DNA from: ZC4RG20 sp964518995 | GTDB taxonomy: Bacteria; Pseudomonadota; Gammaproteobacteria; Steroidobacterales; Rariloculaceae | Assembly (NCBI GenBank): GCA_964518995.1 | Contig: CAZFJU010000152.1 | Coordinates: forward strand, 1-10,952 | DNA: 10,952 nucleotides | Direction: 5' to 3' | In this document: positions 1-7,699 of the stretch, piece by piece | Layout of the letters: each line of letters starts with the position of its first letter | How positions within the stretch are numbered: the first letter of the stretch is position 1 | Notes under the pieces: generated by a model | What the model was told of the DNA's origin: nothing | The model's input: the letters and a program-made list of their open reading frames with translations, nothing else | Database searches by the model: none | Program-made: the position numbers and the translations under genes

Positions 1-1235
1 GCGACCCCGCGCAGATAGAACAGCGCGAAGCCGAACGGCGGCGTCAGGAACGACGTCTGCAGGTTCACGGCCATCATCACGCCGAGCCAAACCGGATCGA
101 GGCCCATCGCGAGCAGAATGGGCCCGACGATCGGCACGACCACGAACGTGATCTCGATGAAATCGAGCACGAAGCCGAGCAAGAACATCAGCAGCATGAC
201 GACCAGCACCGCGCCGAAAGCGCCGCCCGGCAGGCTCAACAAGAAGTCGCGCACCAGCTCGTCGCCGCCATAGCCGCGAAAGACTAGCGAGAACAACGAC
301 GCTCCGATCAGTATCAGAAACACCATGCTGCTGATGCGCGCGGTGCTGCGCATCACCTCGTTGAGCCGCGGAAGCGAGCACTGCCCTTTCAGCATGGCCA
401 ACACCACCGCGCCGACGGCACCGACGCCCGCTGCCTCCGTCGGCGTCGCGAGTCCGCCGATGATCGAGCCGAGCACGCCTACGATCAGCGCGAGCGGGGG
501 CAACAGTGCGAGGACGAGCCCGATCAGGCTCGGCTTATCTTCGCCCGCCTCATGGGCAGGCATTGTCTCGGGGCGGACAATCGCGACGATGATGATGTAC
601 ACGATGTACAGCCCGACCAACAGCAGCCCGGGCAGTAGCGCGCCGACGAAAAGGTCGCCGACCGACACCGTATCCGGCGCGAACACGCCGAGACTCAGCT
701 GCGCCTGGCTATAAGCCGAGGAGATCACGTCGCCGAGCAGCACCAGCACGATCGACGGCGGAATGATCTGGCCGAGCGTGCCCGCCGCGCATATCGTGCC
801 CGTTGCGATGCGCGGATCGTAGCCGCGGTTCAGCATCGTCGGCAACGACAGCAGCCCCATCGTCACCACGGTTGCACCGACGATGCCGGTGCTGGCCGCC
901 AGCAACATGCCGACGAGCGTCACGGAGATGCCCAACCCGCCGCGAAGTTTGCCGAACAACGCGCCGAGATTGGTCAGCAGCCCCTCTGCGAGCCGTGCCC
1001 GTTCGAGCATGACGCCCATGAAGACGAACAACGGCACGGCGAGCAGCGTCTCGTTGCTCATGATGCCGAACAGCCGATTCGGGGTCGTGGCAAGAAAGGC
1101 CGGGTCGAAGACGCCGATGCCGATCCCAGCCCACGCGAAGATGAGCGCGACGCCGCCGAGCGTAAAGGCGACCGGATAGCCGGCCATGAGCACGACGATC
1201 ATGGCGGCGAACATCAGCAGCGATAGCCATTCCAT
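1..1235 (-). CDS. dctM: TRAP transporter large permease (DctM), 3' end beyond the left edge
   Basis: This is the large membrane subunit of a tripartite ATP-independent periplasmic (TRAP) transporter, which moves an organic acid or similar solute inward using a sodium or proton gradient. The frame is open from an ATG at 1235 to position 1, giving 411 residues; the family is about 425-450, so only the last few dozen residues are missing. The protein is almost wholly hydrophobic, with many membrane segments. Family hallmarks are IPPS at residues 158-161, TPTEAAGVGA at 264-273 and, near the visible end, the segment TSFLTPPFGFALFYLRGVA. It starts 3 nt after the dctQ stop (TGAGCCATG), so the two are surely co-translated. 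The substrate cannot be told from sequence. The partner binding protein (DctP) is not in the window and may lie past the left edge or elsewhere. Confidence 0.95.
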   Translation of the reverse strand, partial: MEWLSLLMFAAMIVVLMAGYPVAFTLGGVALIFAWAGIGIGVFDPAFLATTPNRLFGIMSNETLLAVPLFVFMGVMLERARLAEGLLTNLGALFGKLRGGLGISVTLVGMLLAASTGIVGATVVTMGLLSLPTMLNRGYDPRIATGTICAAGTLGQIIPPSIVLVLLGDVISSAYSQAQLSLGVFAPDTVSVGDLFVGALLPGLLLVGLYIVYIIIVAIVRPETMPAHEAGEDKPSLIGLVLALLPPLALIVGVLGSIIGGLATPTEAAGVGAVGAVVLAMLKGQCSLPRLNEVMRSTARISSMVFLILIGASLFSLVFRGYGGDELVRDFLLSLPGGAFGAVLVVMLLMFLLGFVLDFIEITFVVVPIVGPILLAMGLDPVWLGVMMAVNLQTSFLTPPFGFALFYLRGV

Positions 1236-1238
1236 GGC

Positions 1239-1805
1239 TCAGATTTCCGTCGGCTCGGCGCCCCGCGGCGACCCCGAGCCGACACCGGCGAGGACCAGCG
1301 CCCGCTGCATGAGCTGCGCGACGCCTTCGATGATGAGCAGCAGCGACGTCAGCACCAAAGTGCTTTTCAGCAACGGAACGAACGGATACGGCAGCCCGCC
1401 CGCGTCGCGCGAACCTTCGCGGATCCGCCAAGAGGTCGCGACATAGTCCCAGCTCGCGGACAGAATGAAAATGGACATCGGCAGCAAGAGCAGCAGAATG
1501 CCGAGCACGTCGACGATCGCGCGCCGCTGCGCAGTCATATTTCGATAGAAGATGTCGACGCGAACATGCGCGTCATGCTTCAACGCGTAGGAGGCCGCAA
1601 GCATGAACACCGCGGCATGCAGCCAGACGACGCCTTCCTGCATCCAGATAAAGCCGAGATCGAAGGCGTAGCGGAGCACGACGACGACGAACGTGCCGAA
1701 CACCATCGGCAGCGTCAGCCACGCGACGGCCGTGCCCGTCGTCTCGCTGATCCGCTGCAGCGCCGCGCTCAGCCAGCGCAGCTTGTCTGCCGTCTCGATG
1801 TTCAA
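1239..1805 (-). CDS. dctQ: TRAP transporter small permease (DctQ), start uncertain
   Basis: This is the four-helix small membrane subunit that pairs with DctM in the inner membrane. From the TTG at 1805 it is 188 residues, a usual DctQ length. Hydrophobic segments fall at about residues 25-44, 56-75, 95-117 and 145-165. The segment HDAHVRVDIFY after helix 2 is typical of the family. The same frame stays open to a TTG at 1937 (232 residues), but the extra 44 residues are polar, Arg-rich and unlike a DctQ N-terminus. No ATG or GTG exists in frame before helix 1, and neither TTG has a clear Shine-Dalgarno site. A one-base change in the C run just upstream of 1805 would join a 21-codon ATG-led ORF (1867-1802) and give about 208 residues. 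The family call is firm; the start is not. Confidence 0.88.
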   Translation of the reverse strand: MNIETADKLRWLSAALQRISETTGTAVAWLTLPMVFGTFVVVVLRYAFDLGFIWMQEGVVWLHAAVFMLAASYALKHDAHVRVDIFYRNMTAQRRAIVDVLGILLLLLPMSIFILSASWDYVATSWRIREGSRDAGGLPYPFVPLLKSTLVLTSLLLIIEGVAQLMQRALVLAGVGSGSPRGAEPTEI

Positions 1806-1867
1806 TGGGGAACCGAATCCGTGGCCGCCCGCGCGACGCCGACAGAGCGGTTCGAAAGTATCGTCAT
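1802..1867 (-). other. 21-codon ORF overlapping the dctQ TTG start (leader peptide or frameshifted dctQ 5' end)
   Basis: An ATG at 1867 opens 21 codons that end in TGA at 1804-1802. This TGA overlaps the proposed dctQ TTG (1805-1803) as TTGA, the same 4-nt overlap style as uvrD/trkA (GTGA) and trkA/TPR (ATGA). It could be a leader whose translation feeds ribosomes to dctQ. It could also be the true dctQ N-terminus, put out of frame by one missing base in the CCCC run just before it. Its own ribosome binding site is weak, and so short an ORF may be chance. Confidence 0.2.
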
Positions 1868-1895
1868 CGCGGGTATCGTTACTCGGCTCTGTTCT

Positions 1896-1921
1896 GCGGG
1901 TGATTCGCCCGGGTGACTCGC
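1896..1921. repeat. Two tandem 13-bp units upstream of dctQ
   Basis: The units GCGGGTGATTCGC (1896-1908) and CCGGGTGACTCGC (1909-1921) match at 11 of 13 positions and stand head to tail, between the TPR stop and the dctQ start. They could be a double operator-like site or a simple slippage duplication. Nothing else supports a binding site. Confidence 0.35.
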
Positions 1922-1933
1922 CGGACGGAACCC

Positions 1934-2248
1934 TCAAGCACGCGTGAGCCGCTTGAGAAACACGCGCATCTCCTTAGCGGCCTGCTGATCCCCGCGGCGC
2001 TCGGCGACCTCGATACCACGCTGATAGGCATCGATCGCCTCCTCCGGCCGCCCCAAGTCCACCAGTACCCGGCCGAGCAGCTTCCAGGCGGCAGAATAGT
2101 CGGGGTCGAGGGAGACGGCAACCTGCACGTGCGCAAGCGCCTTATCGAGCTGCTCTTCGGCCGCGTAGCGCGACGCGAGCGCGAACCGAACGGGCGCACC
2201 ATCCTGGCCGCCCTCGATCAAAGCTTCGAGGTTACGTGTCATGCTCAT
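1934..2248 (-). CDS. Small TPR-repeat protein
   Basis: This is a 104-residue soluble protein with no signal peptide or membrane segment. Two tetratricopeptide-like repeats are visible: about residues 18-51 (helices around RFALASRYAAEEQLDKAL and HVQVAVSLDPDY) and 52-85 (AAWKLLGRVLVDLGRPEEAI, then AYQRGIEVAERR). A basic C-terminal helix follows. The repeats carry the usual small/large hydrophobic pattern and the DP turn. TPR proteins bind other proteins, but no partner can be named. The ATG at 2248 overlaps the trkA stop (ATGA) and has GGAGG 6 nt upstream; a second ATG at 2242 is less well placed. The gene is therefore coupled to trkA, and it ends 128 nt before the preferred dctQ start. It could serve Trk, the TRAP transporter or neither. 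Confidence 0.85.
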   Translation of the reverse strand: MSMTRNLEALIEGGQDGAPVRFALASRYAAEEQLDKALAHVQVAVSLDPDYSAAWKLLGRVLVDLGRPEEAIDAYQRGIEVAERRGDQQAAKEMRVFLKRLTRA

Positions 2249-3639
2249 CGTGGGCCTCCGATAGAAACGGCGCCGACCGGGCCGGCTTCGAAAAGCCGCT
2301 CGACCTCGTCGATCTGGCGCCTGTCTGCGACGAACAGGATCACATGATCGTCGGGCTCAATGACCGTATCGCGGTCGGCCATCAGCACGTTCTCTCCTCG
2401 CACGACGGCGCTGATCCCCGCGCCGCGCGGTAGCCGGATATCGCCGATCGCGCGCCCGGTGACCCGCGAAGGGCTCGGCGAGCCGTGCGCCACCGCTTCG
2501 ATCGCTTCGGCCGCGCCGCGCCGCAGTGAATGCACTTTGACGACGTCGCCCCGGCGCACATGGGCAAGCACCGTCCCCAACGTGATCTGCGGCGGCGAGA
2601 TGGCCACATCGATCGTGCCGGACTCGACGAGCTCTGCGTACGCCGGCCGATTGATCGACGCCATGACCTTATGCGCGCCGAGGCGTTTCGCCAGCATTGC
2701 CGAAAGAATATTTGCCTCTTCGGCATTCGTCACGGCGACGAAGACGTCCGCGCTGTCGATATTCTCCTCGATGAGCAGCTCCTCGTCGGCCGCGTCGCCG
2801 TGCAGCACGATCGCCTTGTTCAAGAGCTCCGCGATCTCGCGGGCGCGCTGCCAACCCTTTTCGATGACCTTGACGTGATTCGTCGCCTCCAAGGCCCGTG
2901 CCAGCCGGAGGCCGATGTTGCCGCCCCCAGCGATGACGACGCGCCGCACGGGCTCGTCGAGCTTGCGCATCTCGCGCAGCAGCGGACGGATGTCCTGACG
3001 CGCCGCGATGAAGAACACCTCGTCTCCTTCCTCGACGATGGTGTCGTCTTCCGGAATGATCCCCCGACCGCCGCGGTAGATCGCGACGATGCGGCCGGCG
3101 ACGTTCGGCGCGTGCCGCAGAAGCTCGCGCACCGGCCGGCCGACGAGCTGACCGCCGTGCGCCTGCGCCGCGACCAGCCGCACGCGTCCGTCGGCGAACT
3201 CGAGAACCTGCAGCGCGCCGGGGTAATGAATCAGCTGTTCGATGTACTCCGTGACGAGCGCCTCGGGGCTGACGCACACATCCACGGCGAGGCAACTCGC
3301 GTCGAACAGCTCCGCATGCCGCATATACTCATTGGCGCGGATACGGGCGATCTTGGTCGGCGTTTGGAACAGCGTTTGCGCGACCCGGCACGCGATCATG
3401 TTGACCTCATCGCTATCGGTCAGCGCGATGATCATGTCCGCATCCCGCGCGCCGGCGCGCTCGAGAACGTCCGGATATGCGGCGTTGCCGACGACCGTGC
3501 GCACATCGAGCCGATCCTGCAGCTCGCGCAGCAACTCGGCGTCACGGTCGATGATCGTGACCTCGTTCGCCTCCTCACGGGCGAGGCTGTAGGCCACCGT
3601 GGTGCCGACCTGGCCCGCGCCGAGAATCAGAATGTTCAC
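2245..3639 (-). CDS. trkA: Trk potassium uptake system NAD-binding regulator TrkA
   Basis: TrkA is the cytoplasmic gating subunit of the Trk potassium channels (TrkH/TrkG) and binds NAD(H) and other nucleotides. From the GTG at 3639 it is 464 residues, close to the 458 of E. coli TrkA. It has two RCK halves: the first Rossmann fold with GAGQVG at residues 7-12 and the acidic D31, followed by an RCK_C domain, and the second fold with GGGNIG at 238-243, followed by another RCK_C. The stretches SLRRGAAEAIEAVAHG and GRAIGDI are near identical to E. coli as I remember it. The frame is open 12 codons further (to 3675), but that part does not fit the family, which begins right at the first beta strand. 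The GTG overlaps the uvrD stop (GTGA), which suggests translational coupling. trkH is not in the window. Confidence 0.97.
   Translation of the reverse strand: MNILILGAGQVGTTVAYSLAREEANEVTIIDRDAELLRELQDRLDVRTVVGNAAYPDVLERAGARDADMIIALTDSDEVNMIACRVAQTLFQTPTKIARIRANEYMRHAELFDASCLAVDVCVSPEALVTEYIEQLIHYPGALQVLEFADGRVRLVAAQAHGGQLVGRPVRELLRHAPNVAGRIVAIYRGGRGIIPEDDTIVEEGDEVFFIAARQDIRPLLREMRKLDEPVRRVVIAGGGNIGLRLARALEATNHVKVIEKGWQRAREIAELLNKAIVLHGDAADEELLIEENIDSADVFVAVTNAEEANILSAMLAKRLGAHKVMASINRPAYAELVESGTIDVAISPPQITLGTVLAHVRRGDVVKVHSLRRGAAEAIEAVAHGSPSPSRVTGRAIGDIRLPRGAGISAVVRGENVLMADRDTVIEPDDHVILFVADRRQIDEVERLFEAGPVGAVSIGGPR
2255..2259 (-). promoter_or_regulatory. Strong ribosome binding site that fixes the TPR gene start at 2248
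   Basis: GGAGG on the minus strand lies 6 nt before the ATG at 2248, inside the last codons of trkA. It supports 2248 over the second in-frame ATG at 2242. Confidence 0.7.
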
Positions 3640-5798
3640 ATGAGCTCGAGATTCGCGTACGCCACGACGAGCCACTTGGTGCCGCTGCGCTCGAAGTTTA
3701 CCTGCACGCGGGCGTGCGCTCCGCTGCCTTCGGAGTTCAGAACGACACCTTCACCGAACTTCCCGTGTCGTACGCGTTGGCCGAGCCGGATTCCGCGCGG
3801 CGAGTCTTCGCCGAACGAGCGCCCGCCGCGTTGGAAAAGCGGCCGCGACACGGCCATCGTCGGCCGGACCTCCTCGAGCAGCTCGGCCGGGATTTCACGC
3901 AGGAATCGCGACGGGGTCGAGAACGTCCGCTCCATGCCGTGCAGCCGACGCTGCTCGGCGTAGCTGAGAAATAGCCGGCGCTTCGCCCGCGTCAGCCCGA
4001 CGTAGCAGAGCCGCCGTTCCTCCTCGAGGCCTTCCGGGTCGTTCAGCGAGCGCTGATGCGGGAACAGACCGTCCTCCAACCCGCACAGGAACAGCCATTC
4101 GAACTCGAGGCCCTTGGCCGAATGCATGGTCATGAGCTGCACGCTGTCCTCGTACGGCCCCGCCTGCACATCGCCTGCCTCGAGCGCGGCATAGGACAAG
4201 AACTCGACCAGCGGCGTCATCTCCGCATCTTCGCCGACCAGCGCGTCGCGCGCCGCGCTGACCAGTTCCTCGAGGTTCTCGACGCGCGCGTCCCCTCCGC
4301 CGCTCGGGTCCTTGCCATGATGCGCAAGCAGACCGCTCTCGTCGACCACCCGCGCCACCTGGTCGTGCAGTGGCGTTCCGTGGGTGTCGTGATCCAGCCG
4401 CTCGATCAGCTTCAAAAAATCCCACAGCGCCCGGCTCGAGCGTTTCGGCAGCACGTCGTCTGCAATGACTGCAGCCGCGGCCCGCCACAGGCTCGTGCCG
4501 GCGCCGCGCGCCTCTTCGCGTACCACGTCGAGGGTGCGCGAGCCGATTCCGCGCGGCGGCGTGTTCACGACCCGTTCGAACGACGGATCGTCATCGCGAT
4601 TCGCGAGCAGCCGCAGGTACGCCAGGGCGTCCTTGATCTCCGCTCGCTCGAAGAAGCGCATGCCGCCATAGACGCGATAGGGAATGCCTGCGGCCAGCAG
4701 CGCTTCCTCGAAGATGCGTGACTGCGCATTCGAACGATAAAGCACGGCGATGTCACGGCGGCGTTCACCCGCCGCGACCGCATCCTGAATGCGGTTGACG
4801 ACGAATTCCGCCTCGTCGCGCTCGTTGAAGGCGGCATACAGCTTGATCGGCTCGCCGACGGCTCCGTCCGTCCACAGATTCTTGCCGAGACGACCAGCGT
4901 TGTGCGCGATGACGGCGTTGGCCGCGTTCAGAATCGTCGCCGTGGAGCGATAGTTTTGCTCGAGCCGCACGATTCGCGCGCTCGGAAAGTCGCGCTGAAA
5001 ATGCTGCAGATGCTCTACACGAGCGCCGCGCCAGCGATAGATCGACTGATCGTCATCGCCGACCACGAACGGCACGACGACGTCGCCTGCGAGCAAACGC
5101 AGCCAGCGGTACTGAATCGCATTGGTATCCTGAAACTCGTCGACCAGCAGCTGCTTGAAACGCGCCCGATAGTGCTCGAGCAGCTCGCGGTGATCGCGCA
5201 GCAGCTCGAGGCTACGCAGCAGCAATTCGCCGAAATCGACGACTCCGGCATCGCGGCACAGCGTTTCGTAGCGCGCGTAGAGCTCGATCATGCGGCGGCG
5301 GCCGGCGTTACCTTCGTCGCGCAGATCATGCGGGCGCAGCCCCTCGTCCTTCTGCGCGTTGATGAACCACTGCACGTCGCGCGGCGCCCACTCGTGCTCG
5401 TCCAACCCGAGTGACTTGATCATCCGCCGGATCAGCCGCAGCTGGTCGTCGGAATCCATGATCGCGAACGCCTCGGCGAGCCCCGCTTCCTTGACGTGGA
5501 TGCGCAGCAGCCGGTGAGCGAGCCCGTGAAACGTGCCGATCCAGAGGTTGCGCGTTGGATAACCGAGCAGCGCCTCGATGCGCTGGCGCATCTCGTTCGC
5601 GGCCTTGTTCGTGAACGTCACCGCGAGCACCTGCTGCGGCGCATAGCCTTCGACCCGCACGAGCCATGCTATGCGGTGCACGAGCACGCGAGTCTTGCCG
5701 CTGCCGGCGCCGGCGAGGACCAGGGCCGGCTCGGCGCCGACCGTCACGGCCTCGCGCTGCGCGTCGTTCAGCGGATCGAGGATATCCGTGATGTCCAT
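3636..5798 (-). CDS. uvrD: DNA helicase II UvrD
   Basis: UvrD is a superfamily 1A 3'-to-5' helicase that removes the excised strand and UvrBC in nucleotide excision repair, unwinds nicked DNA in mismatch repair and strips RecA. From the ATG at 5798 it is 720 residues, exactly the length of E. coli UvrD. Motif I (AGAGSGKT) is at residues 29-36, TFTNKAANEMR at 61-71, GTFHGLAHRLLR at 88-99, motif II (DEFQDT) at 220-225 and motif III (GDDDQSIYRWRGA) at 247-259. LEQNYRST, TMHSAKGLEFEW and VGLTRAKRRL follow. The last roughly 50 residues form the Tudor-like tail (LGQRVRHGKFGEG ... KWLVVAYANLE). The longer frame to 5927 adds 43 residues and would run into ctaB, so I reject it. The gene starts 46 nt after ctaB and overlaps trkA by 4 nt. 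Confidence 0.97.
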   Translation of the reverse strand: MDITDILDPLNDAQREAVTVGAEPALVLAGAGSGKTRVLVHRIAWLVRVEGYAPQQVLAVTFTNKAANEMRQRIEALLGYPTRNLWIGTFHGLAHRLLRIHVKEAGLAEAFAIMDSDDQLRLIRRMIKSLGLDEHEWAPRDVQWFINAQKDEGLRPHDLRDEGNAGRRRMIELYARYETLCRDAGVVDFGELLLRSLELLRDHRELLEHYRARFKQLLVDEFQDTNAIQYRWLRLLAGDVVVPFVVGDDDQSIYRWRGARVEHLQHFQRDFPSARIVRLEQNYRSTATILNAANAVIAHNAGRLGKNLWTDGAVGEPIKLYAAFNERDEAEFVVNRIQDAVAAGERRRDIAVLYRSNAQSRIFEEALLAAGIPYRVYGGMRFFERAEIKDALAYLRLLANRDDDPSFERVVNTPPRGIGSRTLDVVREEARGAGTSLWRAAAAVIADDVLPKRSSRALWDFLKLIERLDHDTHGTPLHDQVARVVDESGLLAHHGKDPSGGGDARVENLEELVSAARDALVGEDAEMTPLVEFLSYAALEAGDVQAGPYEDSVQLMTMHSAKGLEFEWLFLCGLEDGLFPHQRSLNDPEGLEEERRLCYVGLTRAKRRLFLSYAEQRRLHGMERTFSTPSRFLREIPAELLEEVRPTMAVSRPLFQRGGRSFGEDSPRGIRLGQRVRHGKFGEGVVLNSEGSGAHARVQVNFERSGTKWLVVAYANLELM

Positions 5799-5844
5799 TG
5801 CGACCGATTCGAAGACGGCCCCCGGGCGAGGCACAGCCGCCGAT

Positions 5845-6759
5845 TCATTCGGGCCAGAGCAGCGGAATGTAATGATCGACCAGCAGGAAGCTGAAGAGCG
5901 CGAGCAGGTAGGTGATCGAGTACGCAAACGTCCGCATCGCCGTATGCTGGCGCGGTGCGAGCTTCAACTTCAACGCATAGCCAAGAAAGCCGGCGCCGAG
6001 CGTGACGGCGCCGAGCAGATAGAGCATGCCGCTCATGCCGGTCAGGTACGGCAGCAGCGTGATGACGAACAGCAGGATCGTGTAATAGATGACGAACGAC
6101 TTCGTCATCTCCTCCCCGTACGCGACCGGGAACATCGGAATCTCGGCGCGCTCGTAATCGCGACGGCGTGCGATCGCGAGCGCCCAGAAATGCGGCGGCG
6201 TCCAGGTGAAGATGATCAGGAACAGCAGCAGCGCGTAGCCGCCGATCTCGTTCGTCACCGCGGCCCAGCCGAGCACCGGCGGCGCGGCGCCCGCAGCGCC
6301 GCCGATCACGATGTTCTGCGGCGTCGCCCGTTTCAGATACATCGTATAGATAATGGCGTAGCCGATCAGTGACAAGAACGTCAGCGCCGCGGTGAGCGCA
6401 TTGACGAACAGCACGAGAATGGCGAGGCCGGCCAGCCCGAGCGCGAGCGCAAAGGCGAGCGCATCACGCTCGGCAATCCGGCCGGACGGCAGCGGCCGCA
6501 TTCTCGTGCGCGCCATTGCGGCATCGATGCGCTGGTCGAGCACGTGGTTGATGGCTGCCGCCGACGCAGCAGCCAGCCCGATACCGAGGCTGCCGAACAC
6601 GAGCACGTCCCACGGCACCATTCCGGGCGTCGAGAGAAACATGCCGACGATGGCTGTGAAGACCAGCAACTGCACGACGCCAGGCTTCGTCAGCGCGTAG
6701 TAGTCGCGCCAACCGGCCGCGGGCGCGGCGTCAGTGTTGGAATATTCTTTGGTGAGCAT
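5845..6759 (-). CDS. ctaB: Heme O synthase (protoheme IX farnesyltransferase)
   Basis: CtaB (also called CyoE) attaches a farnesyl group to protoheme to give heme O, the substrate of CtaA, in the inner membrane. It is a UbiA-superfamily prenyltransferase of 304 residues, the usual length. The first Asp-rich motif NHVLDQRID is seen with N71, D75 and D79, followed by the arginines and RPLPSG. The opening LTKPG at about residues 23-27, the segment YTMYLKRATPQNIVIGG and TWTPPHFWALA are family signatures. About nine hydrophobic segments are visible. The ATG at 6759 is the only sensible start, since no other ATG occurs before residue 40; it places the first 29 nt inside the end of ctaA. Placement right after ctaA fits heme A production for the oxidase encoded alongside. 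No sco gene follows; uvrD does. Confidence 0.97.
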   Translation of the reverse strand: MLTKEYSNTDAAPAAGWRDYYALTKPGVVQLLVFTAIVGMFLSTPGMVPWDVLVFGSLGIGLAAASAAAINHVLDQRIDAAMARTRMRPLPSGRIAERDALAFALALGLAGLAILVLFVNALTAALTFLSLIGYAIIYTMYLKRATPQNIVIGGAAGAAPPVLGWAAVTNEIGGYALLLFLIIFTWTPPHFWALAIARRRDYERAEIPMFPVAYGEEMTKSFVIYYTILLFVITLLPYLTGMSGMLYLLGAVTLGAGFLGYALKLKLAPRQHTAMRTFAYSITYLLALFSFLLVDHYIPLLWPE

Positions 6760-7699
6760 TGACGACCGTCAGTAATAATAGAGCGGCGCCGCCGTTATGA
6801 GCGACCGCCACGAATAAAGGCACACCGAGAACCACGATACTCGCCCCGAGCACGAGTTGCACGGCGAGCGCCGCGAGCATCGCGGCTCCAGCTGTGCGGC
6901 CGTCCCGGCTCCGCAGCAGCCCGAGCGCGAACGCGGCGAGCAGCACCGTGGCGACAATGGCGCCGAGCCGATGCGTAAAATGCACGGCGACCCGCGCCGG
7001 ATGGTCGAGCACTCCACCTTCGTAGTCGACCCCTATGCCTCGCCACAGCACGAAAGCCTCGTCGAAATCCGCGACGGCGGGCCACCACTGTGTCTGGCAA
7101 GTCGGAAAATCCGGGCAAGCCAGCGCGGCGTAATTCGCGCTCGTCCAGCCGCCGAGCGCGATCTGCAGCACGAGCGCTGCGGCCGCGGCGACGCCGAGCA
7201 CCTTCAGCCGCCTCGGCACCGGCAGTCGCGCCGGCCTTCTCGCGAGCACGAACAGCAGCGACAACGTCGCCAGTCCGCCGAGCAGATGCGCGACCACGAT
7301 GATCGGCTTCAACAGCAACGTGACCGTCCACATGCCGAGCAGGCCCTGGAACACGACGAGCGCGACCAGAAGGTAAGGCAACACGCGCGGCTGTTCGGGA
7401 TCGCGACGGTTCAGCCACGCGATGACTGCGAGCGCGACACAGAGAAGGCCCAGGGTGCTCGCCAGATAGCGGTGGAACATCTCGCGCCACGCCTTGCCGG
7501 CCTCGAGCGCGCGGCCGTACTGCTCCGCCACGCCGTCCTCGAGTGCGAGCTGCGACGTCACCAGCAAGCGGCCATAGCATCCCGGCCAATCCGGGCAGCC
7601 GAGGCCCGCGTCCGTCAGCCGAACCCAGGCGCCGACCGTGATGACGATCAGCGCCAGCACCACGCCGACGCGGGCGAGCCACGTGAATACGTTCAACAT
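6731..7699 (-). CDS. ctaA: Heme A synthase
   Basis: CtaA oxidises the C8 methyl of heme O to a formyl group, giving heme A for the aa3 oxidase. The protein is 322 residues with about eight membrane helices in two similar halves. Likely heme-ligand histidines are H76 (FHRYLAS), H138 (VAHLLGG), H243 (FTHRLGA) and H301 (VAHNGGA). Each half also has a cysteine pair in an outer loop: C35/C41 (GCPDWPGC) and C195/C201 (ACPDFPTC), as in class members with two disulfides. The frame is open upstream to 8389, but that is read-through of another gene's region. The ATG at 7699 starts the first helix properly and overlaps the upstream stop as TGATG. The gene runs 29 nt into ctaB. Tight packing suggests one transcript from SURF1 to at least ctaB. 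Confidence 0.97.
   Translation of the reverse strand: MLNVFTWLARVGVVLALIVITVGAWVRLTDAGLGCPDWPGCYGRLLVTSQLALEDGVAEQYGRALEAGKAWREMFHRYLASTLGLLCVALAVIAWLNRRDPEQPRVLPYLLVALVVFQGLLGMWTVTLLLKPIIVVAHLLGGLATLSLLFVLARRPARLPVPRRLKVLGVAAAAALVLQIALGGWTSANYAALACPDFPTCQTQWWPAVADFDEAFVLWRGIGVDYEGGVLDHPARVAVHFTHRLGAIVATVLLAAFALGLLRSRDGRTAGAAMLAALAVQLVLGASIVVLGVPLFVAVAHNGGAALLLLTVVNAHQRIFQH

Noticed and set aside
709..1431. Minus-strand 240-codon frame over the dctQ/dctM junction
   Set aside because: The Arg/His-rich product has no membrane segments; the true dctM and dctQ frames explain the same DNA.
2530..3963. Long plus-strand open frame (477 codons) antisense to trkA and the uvrD end
   Set aside because: It mirrors the codon pattern of the real minus-strand genes in GC-rich DNA, and its product is rich in Arg, Asp and His with no recognisable domain.
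5022..5060. UvrD motif III has Arg (SIYRWRGA) where E. coli has Gly
   Set aside because: Arg at this place is, as I recall, normal in PcrA-type relatives, so it is not a lost function.
5799..5927. 43-residue N-terminal extension of UvrD
   Set aside because: It overlaps ctaB and is not found in UvrD; the ATG at 5798 gives exactly 720 residues.
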